The notes under the pieces were generated by a model. That model was not told the DNA's origin. It saw only the letters and a program-made list of their open reading frames with translations, and ran no database searches. A program made the position numbers and the translations under genes. Of a stretch of DNA of 64,000 bases, positions 7,809-16,585 are shown piece after piece; the first letter of the stretch is position 1, and each line of letters begins with the position of its first letter. The DNA comes from Frankia alni ACN14a (GTDB lineage Bacteria > Actinomycetota > Actinomycetes > Frankiales > Frankiaceae), in the NCBI RefSeq assembly GCF_000058485.1, contig NC_008278.1, forward strand, positions 1,482,962 to 1,546,961. Direction: 5' to 3'.

Positions 7809-8276
7809 GTGGAAAGTGCCGAGGACCGTCTTCAACGGCTCGAGGACCGCGATGCGATCCATCAGTTGTTCGTCGATTATGGCCGGCATCTTGATCAGGG
7901 CAACTGGGAGCGGTTGGCGGCCCTGTTCGCCGAGGACGGTGAGGTCCTCCTGGGACCGATGGGGCGGGCCAAGGGCCCCGAGGCCATCCAGGAACTCATG
8001 GCCCGGACCCTCACGGCCGGGCTCGGCACCTCGTTCCACATCATTTCCAGCCCCGACGTGACCCTCGCCGGAGACACCGCGACGGCGGAGGTCATGTGGA
8101 CGGTGGTGGAACGACGCCCCGATGGCGGCCTGGGGATATCCCTGCTCGGGCGGCACCTGGACCGACTGTCCCGGACGCCCGAGGGCTGGCGCATCCAGCG
8201 TCGGAAGGGCGATCTCCACCTGGTCGCGAAGCCACCGGCAGCGGGGGCCGCCCAACCCTCGTCGAGCGGGCCGTGA
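7809..8276 (+). CDS. SnoaL-like / NTF2-fold protein
   Basis: This 155-residue protein belongs to the SnoaL_4/NTF2-like group: DRDAIHQLFVDYGRHLDQGNWERLAALFAEDG is the usual N-terminal helix and cone entrance. Members include hydratases, isomerases and aromatic-ring dioxygenase small-subunit relatives; the substrate cannot be told. I chose GTG at 7809 because a TGGAGG site lies about five bases upstream; an open frame from 7686 has no similarity to the family. The C-terminus ends just before the MFS remnant on the other strand. Confidence 0.75.
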   Translation: MESAEDRLQRLEDRDAIHQLFVDYGRHLDQGNWERLAALFAEDGEVLLGPMGRAKGPEAIQELMARTLTAGLGTSFHIISSPDVTLAGDTATAEVMWTVVERRPDGGLGISLLGRHLDRLSRTPEGWRIQRRKGDLHLVAKPPAAGAAQPSSSGP

Positions 8277-8299
8277 GCGGGCCGAAAGCCCGCCCGCGG

Positions 8300-8520
8300 T
8301 AAGACCAGGCTCCCGACGCTGAAGCGGCGCTCGGCGAAGAACCCGATATCGAGCATCGGGTGCGCGCAACGCCGTTCCCACCCCACGAAGGCGACAGGAC
8401 CGGCGAGGCCGACGGCAAAGGCGGCCAGGATCGAGGGAGACGTCCAGCCGTCGTCGGGCGCCTGGATGAACCCATAGAGCAGTCCGGTCACGCCGACCAC
8501 CGAAAGGAAAGGACCATCCC
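8300..8520 (-). pseudogene. Remnant of an EmrB/QacA-type MFS transporter
   Basis: Reading leftward, one frame gives FLSVVGVTGLLYGFIQAPDD, then a hydrophobic span, then WERRCAHPMLDIGFFAERRF. This is the classic sequence around transmembrane segments 7-8 of 14-span DHA2 drug exporters. Similarity starts abruptly near 8520 and stops near 8300, so only about 70 residues of a roughly 500-residue protein remain, wedged between the SnoaL-like gene and the SDR gene. Both ends are lost. It is a degraded leftover, probably from an ancestral transporter gene neighbouring the SDR. Confidence 0.7.
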
Positions 8521-8542
8521 CGCCGACCGGTGGGTCCGGTGA

Positions 8543-9364
8543 TCAGGGGCGGGCCATCGAGCCGGCGTCGACGGCGATGGTCGAACCGGTGATCATACGG
8601 GCCTCGTCGGAGACGAGGAAGGCGACGACGTCGCTGACGTCGCGGGGTTCGATCAGCTCGACGGGAAGCGCGTTCTGCATCGCGGCCGCGAGGTGCGGCA
8701 GGCTGGCGATGCTCGCGAACAGCGCGGGGTTCTCCACCACCATCGCGGTGTTCACGCCGGTCGGGGCGACGGCGTTGACGCGGACGTTGTCCGGGCCCAG
8801 CAGGGCGGCGTAGGCCTTGACCAGGGCGACCACCGCGGTCTTGGCGGCGGTGTAGGCGTCGGCGCCGGCCGTGCCGTCGGTGAACGCCTTCAGCCCCGCG
8901 ACCGAGCTCGTCACGATGATGGTGCCGGTCCGGCGTTCGCGCATGTGGGCGGCGGCGAGCTGAAGGGTGTGCCAGGCGCCGGTGAGCATCGTCCCGAGCG
9001 CGTCGTCCCACACCTGCTGCATGTCCGGGTGGTCGCTGCCGGAGATGATCACGCCGGCGTTGGCGATCGCGATGTCGACGTGCCCGAGCTGGGCGACCCC
9101 GGCGTCGAAGGCGATCTGCTGGTCGGCCCGGGAACGCACGTCACCCTTACGCAGCACCGCCGTCCGGCCGAGCTGTTCGATGAGCCGGCCGGTCTCGGCG
9201 AGATCCTCCTCCGTCGCCATCGGGTAGGGCACCGTGTCGAGCTGGGCGCACAGATCGAGACCGACGATGTCGGCCCCCTGTTCGGCCAGCCGTAACGCGT
9301 GCGAGCGGCCCTGGCCCCGCGCGACCCCGGTGATGTAGGCGACCCTGCCGTCGAACTTACCCAC
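8543..9364 (-). CDS. Mycofactocin-type SDR family oxidoreductase
   Basis: This 273-residue short-chain dehydrogenase has the cofactor loop TGVARGQGRS (residues 12-21), NAGV and the catalytic YTAAK. The N-terminal LRLAEQGADIVGLDLCAQLD and YPMATEEDLAET segments, which lengthen the region after beta-2, are typical of SDRs thought to hold NAD tightly and pass electrons to mycofactocin. The likely reaction is oxidation of an alcohol to a ketone or aldehyde. It starts with GTG. It lies 62 bp downstream of the aldehyde dehydrogenase gene on the same strand, so the two may act in sequence on one substrate. The substrate is unknown. Confidence 0.85.
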   Translation of the reverse strand: MGKFDGRVAYITGVARGQGRSHALRLAEQGADIVGLDLCAQLDTVPYPMATEEDLAETGRLIEQLGRTAVLRKGDVRSRADQQIAFDAGVAQLGHVDIAIANAGVIISGSDHPDMQQVWDDALGTMLTGAWHTLQLAAAHMRERRTGTIIVTSSVAGLKAFTDGTAGADAYTAAKTAVVALVKAYAALLGPDNVRVNAVAPTGVNTAMVVENPALFASIASLPHLAAAMQNALPVELIEPRDVSDVVAFLVSDEARMITGSTIAVDAGSMARP

Positions 9365-9426
9365 GTCGCTACCTGCGCCTTCTCATCACGAGTGAACTGG
9401 ACGTCGGCCCCGGCACGCGGCTCGCA

Positions 9427-10884
9427 TCAGGCCGGCGGGTACCCGATCGTCTTGATCTCCAGGAAGGACTCGAAGCCGGGGATGCCGTTCTCCCGGCCGA
9501 GACCGCTCTGCTTGTAGCCGCCGAACGGCGAGTCCGGGGCGAGCCAGTGGGCGTTGTTGATCGCGACCGTCCCGGTCCGCAGCCGGCGGGCCACGGCCAT
9601 GGCCCGCTCGACGCTGCCGCTGGAGACCACGCCCGACAGGCCGTAGATACTGTTGTTGGCGATCGCGACCGCGTCGTCGTCATCGTCGAACGGGAGCACC
9701 GTCACCACCGGGCCGAAGATTTCCTCCTGGGCGATGCGGGCATCGGGATCGACGTCGACGAACAGCGTCGGCTCGACGTAGAACCCGCGGTCGTGCCGCG
9801 GCGAGCGGTCGCCGCCGCAGACGAGCTTCGCCTCGGACCGGCCGACGTTGATGTAGTCGAGCACCCGGGCCCGCTGCCGATCGCTGATGAGCGGCCCCAT
9901 CATGTTCGCCGGGTCCATCGGGTCGCCGTACGGGAAGGCGCGCACGGCGGCCTCGGCCGCGTCGACCGCCTCGGTGTAGCGGGAGCGCGGGACGAGGATG
10001 CGGGTGGCCAGCGCGCAGCCCTGCCCGGCGTGGAAGCAGATGTGCGAGGCGGCGAGGCCGACGACCGCGCCGAGGTCGGCGTCGTCGAGCACGATGGAGG
10101 CCGACTTCCCGCCGAGTTCGAGGAAGGTCCGCTTCACCGTCCCGGCCGCCGAGGCCATCACCGCCCGGCCCGTCGAGGTCGAGCCGGTGAACGTGATGAG
10201 GTCGACGTCGCGGTGCGCGGTGAGCTGGGCGCCGATCCCGTGGTCGGCGGAGGTGACGACGTTGAACACGCCCGGGGGCAGGTCGGTGTCCTCCAGCGCG
10301 ATCCGGCCGAGCAGCGCGGCGGTCCACGGGGTGTCCGGGGCCGGCTTGAGCACCACCGTGTTCCCCGCGGCGAGCGCGCCGGTGACCTTGACCAGGTTCA
10401 GCATCAGCGGGAAGTTCCACGGGGTGATGGCACCGACGACGCCGACCGGCTCGCGGCGCACGATCCGGCTCGCCGGGCCCATGAGGGTCGTCGTGTCGGG
10501 CAGGGCCTGCTCGTACTCGTAGGACTCCGCGAGGTCGGCGACGTAGGCGATGTCGGCGATCACCGGCTCGACCTGCATGAGCCGGCTCAGCGAGAGCGTG
10601 CAGCCGGTCTCGGCGATGAGGACCTCCCGGACCTGTTCGATCCGGGCCTGCAGCGCGGTCTGGAGTTGACGCAGGCAGTGCGCCCGAAACGCCGGGTCGG
10701 CGCTCCACGCGCCCTCGTCGAACCGGTGCCGGGCCGCCGCGACCGCCGCGTCGAGGTCGACCGGTCCCGCGTCGGCGGCGACGCCGAGGAGCTCCTCCGT
10801 GGCGGGGTTGGCGTTGTCGAACGTCCGCCCGGAGCGGGCGGCGACGAGCTCCCCGTTGATGATCAGTTCTGACTGGTCGATCAT
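9427..10884 (-). CDS. NAD(P)-dependent aldehyde dehydrogenase
   Basis: This 485-residue protein is of standard ALDH length. Visible motifs are the cofactor segment ITPWNFPLMLNLVKV, FTGSTSTGRAVM, the general-base segment ELGGKSASIVLDD, the catalytic cysteine in HAGQGCALATR, and the EEIFGPVV segment. It oxidises an aldehyde to a carboxylate. ATG at 10884 is preceded by AGGAGGG. It is cotranscribed with the downstream SDR, suggesting an alcohol-to-acid route. A dyad at 10939-10958 lies just upstream. The substrate class cannot be set from sequence. Confidence 0.9.
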   Translation of the reverse strand: MIDQSELIINGELVAARSGRTFDNANPATEELLGVAADAGPVDLDAAVAAARHRFDEGAWSADPAFRAHCLRQLQTALQARIEQVREVLIAETGCTLSLSRLMQVEPVIADIAYVADLAESYEYEQALPDTTTLMGPASRIVRREPVGVVGAITPWNFPLMLNLVKVTGALAAGNTVVLKPAPDTPWTAALLGRIALEDTDLPPGVFNVVTSADHGIGAQLTAHRDVDLITFTGSTSTGRAVMASAAGTVKRTFLELGGKSASIVLDDADLGAVVGLAASHICFHAGQGCALATRILVPRSRYTEAVDAAEAAVRAFPYGDPMDPANMMGPLISDRQRARVLDYINVGRSEAKLVCGGDRSPRHDRGFYVEPTLFVDVDPDARIAQEEIFGPVVTVLPFDDDDDAVAIANNSIYGLSGVVSSGSVERAMAVARRLRTGTVAINNAHWLAPDSPFGGYKQSGLGRENGIPGFESFLEIKTIGYPPA

Positions 10885-10930
10885 CGACCCTCCTGTCGCC
10901 GGGAGCGGCGGTGATCCCGCGCTGCCGTGA

Positions 10931-10960
10931 CATTGGTAACAATCTCGCAGATTATTGTCA
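10931..10960. promoter_or_regulatory. Putative operator dyad upstream of the aldehyde dehydrogenase gene
   Basis: AATCT at 10941-10945 and AGATT at 10949-10953 form a dyad around CGC, and ACAAT (10939-10943) mirrors ATTGT (10954-10958). The AT-rich island stands out in its GC-rich setting and lies between the leftward aldehyde dehydrogenase gene and the end of the response-regulator gene. It looks like a TetR- or GntR-type operator; the regulator is not identified. Confidence 0.4.
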
Positions 10961-10998
10961 ACCGCGGGGTCGGTGAAATTGGAGTCGAGGATGGTCCC

Positions 10999-11700
10999 CT
11001 ACGCTCCCTGCCAGCGGTACAGGTTCCCGGGGCGGCCGCACCGGCCGTAGCGATGGGAACGGATGGCCAGCCGGTGGACGGCCAGGTGCTCCAGGTAGCG
11101 GCGGGCCGTGGCGCGGGACACCCCGATCGCGGCGGCGATGTCCTCGGCGGAGGCCGGCCGCCCGGCCCTGGCCCGTAACTGGGCCACGACGGAGTCGAGG
11201 GTCGTCGCGGACACGCCCTTGGGCTGGTCCGCGATCGGGGCGACCGCGGGCCGGAGCGCGGCCAGAGCGCGATCGACCTCCCCCTGGCTGAGGTGGTGCG
11301 GGGTAGCGGTCGCCAGCTGGCGGTGCGCCGCCGCGAACCGGTGGAGACGGTCGCGCAGCGTCGCGGCGCTGAGCGGTTTCACCAGGTACTGGGCGACCCC
11401 GTACGACAGCGCGGCCCGGACCGTCGCCAGGTCGCTGGCCGAGGTCACGGCGATGATGTCGAGCGCGGCGCCCCGGGACCGCAGCGTGCGGCAGACCTCC
11501 ACGCCCGTCGTGTCGGGCAGGAGGAGATCGAGCAGGACGAGCTGCGGATGACCACGGGAGACGAACTCCAGCGCCTCGGCGCCGCTGTGGACGATGCCGA
11601 CGACGGTGAATCCCGGAATCTGGTCGACAATGCCGCCCTCCTGCTCGGCCAGTCGCGCGTCACCGTCGACGATCAGGGTGCGGATCGGCTCGTCAGGCAT
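10999..11700 (-). CDS. CitB/DcuR-type response regulator
   Basis: This 233-residue protein has an N-terminal receiver domain (LIVDGDARL, phospho-acceptor Asp in LVLLDLLLPDTTG, conserved Lys in YLVKPL) and a C-terminal helix-turn-helix (SAEDIAAAIGVSRATARRYL). That layout matches the CitB/DcuR/DctR group, which activates C4-dicarboxylate or citrate uptake genes. I chose ATG at 11700, where the receiver domain begins; the frame continues upstream without similarity. It is divergent from a DctA-type carrier gene, its probable target. The partner sensor kinase normally encoded next to it is not visible in the window. Confidence 0.86.
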   Translation of the reverse strand: MPDEPIRTLIVDGDARLAEQEGGIVDQIPGFTVVGIVHSGAEALEFVSRGHPQLVLLDLLLPDTTGVEVCRTLRSRGAALDIIAVTSASDLATVRAALSYGVAQYLVKPLSAATLRDRLHRFAAAHRQLATATPHHLSQGEVDRALAALRPAVAPIADQPKGVSATTLDSVVAQLRARAGRPASAEDIAAAIGVSRATARRYLEHLAVHRLAIRSHRYGRCGRPGNLYRWQGA

Positions 11701-12051
11701 GCGTCGCGGCTCCGGACGGTCTGGTAGGAGAAACAGTAGGAGGCGTATCGGGTTGATGGTCTGTCTGATTTTCCCGTCTCGGGTGGTGCGTATTTTCACA
11801 GCGTACGTCCAGGAATGCATCCGCCACCTGTCGGAAATGCACCCCGGTTCGCCCGACGTTCGTGCAGAAACGGCGGTCGGTGCCCCGGCGTCGCGGCCGT
11901 GTCGGCACCGTCCGCCTGCAGATCACCGGCACTATGGTGCCGTGTCTGGAGAATATGAGCAGAACCGTGACACGGGGGCCGGTGCTGAGCAGTGTGGTCG
12001 CGAACAGCGACACCACCGGGAAAGGTTTTCCCGCCCGGCGAGGAGGCATCC
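11701..12051. other. Divergent intergenic region, response regulator / dicarboxylate carrier
   Basis: This 351-bp non-coding stretch separates the divergent response-regulator and carrier genes and should hold both promoters. It is less GC-rich than its surroundings. I see no clear inverted repeat. The only strong signal is the AGGAGG ribosome site at 12041-12046. Confidence 0.45.
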
Positions 12052-13569
12052 ATGACCGCGCCCGCTCCACCGGCCCCGCGGACCCGCCGTCCGTGGTACC
12101 GCCAGTTGTACGTGTGGGTCCTCGCCGGTATCGCCGCGGGCATTGTCGTGGGTCAGCTCGCCCCGGATTTCGCGGTCCGCCTCCAGCCGCTGGGCACGAC
12201 CTTCGTCGACGCCATCAAAATGGTCATCGCGCCCATCGTGTTCTGCACCGTCGTCGGTGGCATCGCGCAGGTCGACAACCTGCGCAAGGTGGGCCGCGTC
12301 GGCCTGAAGTCCATCGTCTACTTCGAGGCCGTCACCAGCATCGCGCTCCTGCTCGGCCTGGTCGTGATGAACGTGTTCCGGCCCGGGGACGGAGTGCATG
12401 CCAACCCCGGCGGCCTCGTCGTCAACGACACCGTCGGCGGCTACATCAAGCAGGGTAGAAGCGAGGGCTGGGGCCACTACCTGTCCGACATCGTGCCGAA
12501 CAGCGTGATCGGCGCCTTCGCCGACGGTGACATCCTGCAGGTGCTGTTCTTCGCGGTGCTGTTCGGGATCGCCCTGAACCTCATCGGGCCCGCCGGCGCC
12601 GGGCTCGCCGCCGGGGTGGAGCGGGTCGGCACCGCCATGTTCCAGGTGATGCGGATCGTCATGTACGCGGCCCCCGTCGGCGCGTTCGGGGCCATGGCCT
12701 TCACCATCGGCAAGTACGGCGTCGACACCCTGACCAGCCTCGGCAAGCTCATCGGCATCTTCTATGGCACCTCGGTGTTCTTCGTCCTCGTCGTTCTGGG
12801 CGCGATCGCCGCCGCCATCGGCGTCAACATCCTGCGGCTGCTGCGCTATATCCGCGAGGAACTGCTCATCGTCCTGGGCACCTCCTCCTCGGAACCGGTG
12901 CTGCCCCAGCTCATGCGCAAGCTCGAGGCGCTCGGCGCCCCCCGCCAGGTCGTCGGGCTGACCGTGCCGACCGGGTACTCGTTCAATCTGGACGGAACCT
13001 GTATCTACCTGACCCTCTCCGCCCTTTACCTCGCCCAGGCCGTCGACGCCGACCTGTCGATCGGCCAGCAGCTTGCCATCGTCGGTGTGCTCCTGCTGAC
13101 CTCGAAGGGCGCCGCGGGCGTCACCGGCTCCGGATTCATCGTCCTCGCCGCCACCCTCTCCACCGTCGACACCATTCCGGTGGCCGCCATCATGCTCATC
13201 TTCGGCATCGACAAGTTCATGTCCGAATGCCGGGCACTGACGAACGTCTGCGGGAACACCCTCGCCACCCTCGTCGTGGCCCGCTGGGAAGGCGTCCTCG
13301 ACACCGAACGCCTGCGCCAGGTCCTCGTCCACGGCTCCACCGAACCGCCAGTCCTCGTCGAGGCAGCGCGGGACGCGGCACCTCGAGACGCGGCACCGCG
13401 AGACGTCGCCGACCGCCAGGAGGCGGGCCGCCCCGCCATCGAGGCGAACAGCCCGGAGGACCCGGACGACCCGAACGTCCCGGCCGCCGCGGGCGGCCCA
13501 CACGACGCGGAACTGACGGGTGCGGTTGCCGTCCCCGCACCCCTGACCAGGCAGGGACCCAAACGTTGA
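12052..13569 (+). CDS. dctA: DctA-family Na+/H+:C4-dicarboxylate symporter
   Basis: This 505-residue protein matches the dicarboxylate/amino acid:cation symporter family over its first 430 residues. It has several membrane spans, the serine-rich hairpin GTSSSEPVLPQ, the PTGYSFNLDGT segment of TM7 and the LTSKGAAGVTGSGFI hairpin. It imports succinate, fumarate or malate, the usual carbon source of a symbiotic actinomycete. ATG at 12052 follows AGGAGG by five bases. The last 70 residues are a low-complexity Ala/Asp/Arg tail outside the family. The divergent response regulator probably controls it. A glutamate/aspartate carrier is a possible alternative. Confidence 0.85.
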   Translation: MTAPAPPAPRTRRPWYRQLYVWVLAGIAAGIVVGQLAPDFAVRLQPLGTTFVDAIKMVIAPIVFCTVVGGIAQVDNLRKVGRVGLKSIVYFEAVTSIALLLGLVVMNVFRPGDGVHANPGGLVVNDTVGGYIKQGRSEGWGHYLSDIVPNSVIGAFADGDILQVLFFAVLFGIALNLIGPAGAGLAAGVERVGTAMFQVMRIVMYAAPVGAFGAMAFTIGKYGVDTLTSLGKLIGIFYGTSVFFVLVVLGAIAAAIGVNILRLLRYIREELLIVLGTSSSEPVLPQLMRKLEALGAPRQVVGLTVPTGYSFNLDGTCIYLTLSALYLAQAVDADLSIGQQLAIVGVLLLTSKGAAGVTGSGFIVLAATLSTVDTIPVAAIMLIFGIDKFMSECRALTNVCGNTLATLVVARWEGVLDTERLRQVLVHGSTEPPVLVEAARDAAPRDAAPRDVADRQEAGRPAIEANSPEDPDDPNVPAAAGGPHDAELTGAVAVPAPLTRQGPKR

Positions 13570-13585
13570 GGGAGGCCCGGAGCCG

Positions 13586-14539
13586 CTACCGTTTGACGGC
13601 GACACCGCCGTAGCCGGCGACCTGGACGTCGGGCAGGTCCGTCGCGGTGCCGTCGGGACGCCAGCGGTGCACGATCTGCACGCCGGGGTCGATCAGGTCC
13701 AGGCCGGCGAACAGCCCCTCGACCTCCGCGCGGCTGCGCAGCTGCAGCGGGATGCCCTGCCGGTGGTAGGTGTCCATGAGCCTCGACGCGGCAGGAGGAT
13801 CGAAGTCGGCGGACAGATGGGTGAGGACGAGGTGGCTGCCGGGCGCCAGGGCGTCGAGGAGCCGGCGCAGGATGCCGTGCGGATCGTCGGCGTCCGGAAT
13901 GAACGGGAAGATCGAGATCAGGGACAGGGCGACCGGGCGGGACAGGTCGAGCGTGCTGCGCAGCTCCGGGGCGTCGAGGATGTGGCCGGTGTCGTGCAGG
14001 TCGGCGTCGATGTAGGCGGTCCGCCCCGCCGGGGTGCCGGTGAGCAGGGCCCGGGCGTGGGTCAGGACGATCGGATCGTTGTCGGCGTAGACGACCCGCG
14101 CGTCCGGCGCGATGCTCTGCGCGGCCTCGTGCAGGTTCGGGCTGGTGGGAATGCCCGTTCCGATGTCGAGGAACTGGCGGATCCCGACCTCACCGGCCAG
14201 GTACCGGGTTGCCCGGATCATGAACTCCCGGTTCTGGCGGGCGGCGATGCGCGCGTTCGGGAACACCGACAGGGCCTGCTCGGCGGCCTCCCGGTCAGCG
14301 GGGAAATTGTCCTTCCCGCCGAGGTAGTAGTCGTACATCCGGGCTGAGTGCGGTTGGTCGGTCTTCAGCGCCACCGGGATGCGTTCGTCCGCGAGGGACT
14401 TCCACCACTGTCGGTCCTCCGTGGCCCGGTCAGCTGTAGCCTGGTCCGCCGCGGCCCTGTCGATGGTGGCCCCGCCCTTCGGCTGCCCGCCCACCGGGTC
14501 GGGTAGATCCGCGCTCGACACCACAACCAGCCCCCTCAC
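13586..14539 (-). CDS. SAM-dependent methyltransferase, Methyltransf_19 (DUF574) family
   Basis: This 317-residue protein is a typical actinobacterial DUF574 protein. It has the conserved entry motif ARMYDYYLGGKDNFPAD, the SAM loop FLDIGTGIPTSPNLHE, VVYADNDPIVLTHA, and a C-terminal HRWRPDG motif. Streptomyces and Frankia genomes often carry many copies. The native substrate is unknown. The GTG start is followed by about 40 residues of low-complexity Ala/Asp sequence. It converges on the dicarboxylate carrier gene with a 16-bp gap. Confidence 0.88.
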   Translation of the reverse strand: MRGLVVVSSADLPDPVGGQPKGGATIDRAAADQATADRATEDRQWWKSLADERIPVALKTDQPHSARMYDYYLGGKDNFPADREAAEQALSVFPNARIAARQNREFMIRATRYLAGEVGIRQFLDIGTGIPTSPNLHEAAQSIAPDARVVYADNDPIVLTHARALLTGTPAGRTAYIDADLHDTGHILDAPELRSTLDLSRPVALSLISIFPFIPDADDPHGILRRLLDALAPGSHLVLTHLSADFDPPAASRLMDTYHRQGIPLQLRSRAEVEGLFAGLDLIDPGVQIVHRWRPDGTATDLPDVQVAGYGGVAVKR

Positions 14540-14567
14540 CTTTTGTGACGATCCCGCCTGATTGACC

Positions 14568-15662
14568 CTAATAGGTGGCTGTGCGCTGCGTGTCGGTTTG
14601 GTGTGATTGCGTGACCGTCCTCGTCGCGGCGACCCCGAGCTGGGACAGCGCGGCGCCGACGAGGATCACCACCGTGCCGGCCGGCTCGTTCCACGACAGG
14701 CTCTCGCCGAGGATCAGGACGCCGGCGAGCGTCGACACGACGGGCACGACGTAGGTGACCGTCGCCGCGACCGTCGCGCCCGCGTCCCGGACGAGCCCGT
14801 ACTGGATCAGGAACGCCCCGCCGGTGCCGAGGACGCCGAGAACCAGCACCGCGAGCAGGGGCCGGAGCGGGAAGCTGGCGGGCGGATTCGAGAAGGCGGC
14901 GGTGACGATCGCGAGTTCCACCGCCCCGGCGACGAGCTGACCGGTCGAGAGCGCCAGGCTCGAACACCCCGAACCGGTCAGAAAACGCCGCACGTACACC
15001 CAGCCGACGCCCATGCTCGCCGCCGCGGCCAGGGCCAGGAGCATGCCGGTGATGCTCTGCCCCGTCGCGCCGTCCCAGACGCCGAACACGACCAGGACGC
15101 CGAGAAAGCCGATCAGCAGGCCGGCGAGCTGGCGCCGGGCGGGCCGCTCACCCGGGAGGGCGACGAGTGTGCCGAGCGTCGTGAACAGCGGCGTGGTCGC
15201 GTTGCAGATCCCGGTGAGCGCTGAGGGGATCCGCTGCGCGGAGAAGGCGAACAGGGCGAACGAGGCCGCGTTGAGGAACATCGCCGCCACCGCGAGATGC
15301 GCCCACAGCCCGAGCCCGCGCGGCAGCCGGTCGCGCCTGAGCGCGACGACGCCGGCAAGGGCGACCGCCCCGAAGACGACCCGGCCGAACGCGACCTGCA
15401 GGGCGGGAAATCCCTGCGTGCCGACCTTGACCAGGAGAAAGCTGAGTCCCCAGATCGTCGCGAGCAGACCGAAACGCACCCGCCAGTCGACCCCGGGCAG
15501 GGCTCGGCCGGAGACGTTCGACGGCGAGGAATCATCCTCGGTCGAGCCACGACTCCCGGCGGCCGAGTTCGATTCCCGCGGGCTACGAAGGAATGAAGGT
15601 GGCATTGGGCCATCATTCGCGCTCTCCGGCGCCGAGAACAAGGTGAACCTGCTAATGAGCAC
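14568..15662 (-). CDS. EamA/DMT-superfamily exporter
   Basis: This is a ten-span drug/metabolite transporter made of two EamA repeats, the first about residues 65-205 and the second about 215-350. Such proteins often export amino acids or related metabolites. The first 55 residues are polar and not part of the family. The listed start at 15662 is not certain; ATG at 15605 would give 345 residues. It is divergent from a LysR regulator, an arrangement that often means the LysR protein controls the exporter. The substrate is unknown. Confidence 0.85.
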   Translation of the reverse strand: MLISRFTLFSAPESANDGPMPPSFLRSPRESNSAAGSRGSTEDDSSPSNVSGRALPGVDWRVRFGLLATIWGLSFLLVKVGTQGFPALQVAFGRVVFGAVALAGVVALRRDRLPRGLGLWAHLAVAAMFLNAASFALFAFSAQRIPSALTGICNATTPLFTTLGTLVALPGERPARRQLAGLLIGFLGVLVVFGVWDGATGQSITGMLLALAAAASMGVGWVYVRRFLTGSGCSSLALSTGQLVAGAVELAIVTAAFSNPPASFPLRPLLAVLVLGVLGTGGAFLIQYGLVRDAGATVAATVTYVVPVVSTLAGVLILGESLSWNEPAGTVVILVGAALSQLGVAATRTVTQSHQTDTQRTATY

Positions 15663-15666
15663 CGCG

Positions 15667-15682
15667 TAGCATTGCTTACATG
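15667..15682 (+). promoter_or_regulatory. Possible leaderless promoter of the LysR gene
   Basis: TAGCAT at 15667-15672 lies seven bases before the ATG at 15680 and no Shine-Dalgarno sequence is present. This spacing would put the transcript start on the start codon, as is common in actinomycetes. Confidence 0.4.
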
Positions 15683-16585
15683 TTGAACCTGGAACGATTG
15701 CGGGTCCTGTGTCTGGTCGCCAGGTACGGATCGGTCGGCGCAGCCGCGGACAGGCTGCATGTCACCGCGTCGTCGGTCTCCCAGCAGATTGCGAAACTGG
15801 AGCGGGAGACAGGTGCTGAGCTGCTGTTCCGGCAGGGCCGGGGGGTCCGGCTCACGGATGCGGCGACCCTGCTGGTGGACCACGCCGAGCGCATTCTGTC
15901 GATGATGGGCGAGGCGGAGGCGCACCTGCATGCGCAGCTCGGAAAGGTGGTCGGCACGCTGACGGTCGGCGCGTTCCCGACCGCTGCCCGGGGATTGTTG
16001 CCGGCCGCGTTGCGCCTGTTGGGGGAGCGGCATCCCGATCTGGCCGTCCGGGTCGAGGAGATGGACTTCGCCAGTCCTCTCGTGCGGGTCGGCCGGGGTG
16101 AGCTGGACCTGGGGCTGGTCCAGGACTGGGAGAACGCGCCCCTGACCCTGCCGACCGGGGTCCACCGCGCCACGCTGATGGCAGACGTCGCGCAGGTCGC
16201 GCTGCCGGCCGACCATCCGCTTGCCGGACCCGGCCGGGACTGGGTCGCCATCGACGAGGTACTCGGCGAGCGCTGGATCAGCCGGACCATGGGATCCACC
16301 TGCCACGACTGGCTCGTGCACACGATGCGGGCCCATGGCGCCCAGCCCCGGATCGAGCACACCGTGATCGAGTACCCGACCCAGCTCGCGATGGTCGCCG
16401 CGGGCATGGGGCTCGCCATGGTCCCGCGGCTCGGCCAGGGTCCGCTGCCCGCCGGGGTCCGCGTGCTCCCGCTGCGCCCGGTCCTGGGCCGGAGCATCCA
16501 CGCGGTCTGGCGCGCCGACAACGCCGGTCGGCCGGCCGTGCGGCACGCGGTCGCGGCGCTGCGGGCCGTGGCCCGGTCCGCGTGA
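15680..16585 (+). CDS. LysR-family transcriptional regulator
   Basis: This 301-residue protein has the normal length and layout: an N-terminal winged helix (GSVGAAADRLHVTASSVSQQIAKLE, residues about 17-41) and a periplasmic-binding-like effector domain from about residue 90. The start of the mRNA seems to coincide with the ATG, because a -10-like TAGCAT precedes it by seven bases. It is divergent from the EamA exporter, which it may regulate together with itself. The effector is unknown. Confidence 0.9.
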   Translation: MLNLERLRVLCLVARYGSVGAAADRLHVTASSVSQQIAKLERETGAELLFRQGRGVRLTDAATLLVDHAERILSMMGEAEAHLHAQLGKVVGTLTVGAFPTAARGLLPAALRLLGERHPDLAVRVEEMDFASPLVRVGRGELDLGLVQDWENAPLTLPTGVHRATLMADVAQVALPADHPLAGPGRDWVAIDEVLGERWISRTMGSTCHDWLVHTMRAHGAQPRIEHTVIEYPTQLAMVAAGMGLAMVPRLGQGPLPAGVRVLPLRPVLGRSIHAVWRADNAGRPAVRHAVAALRAVARSA

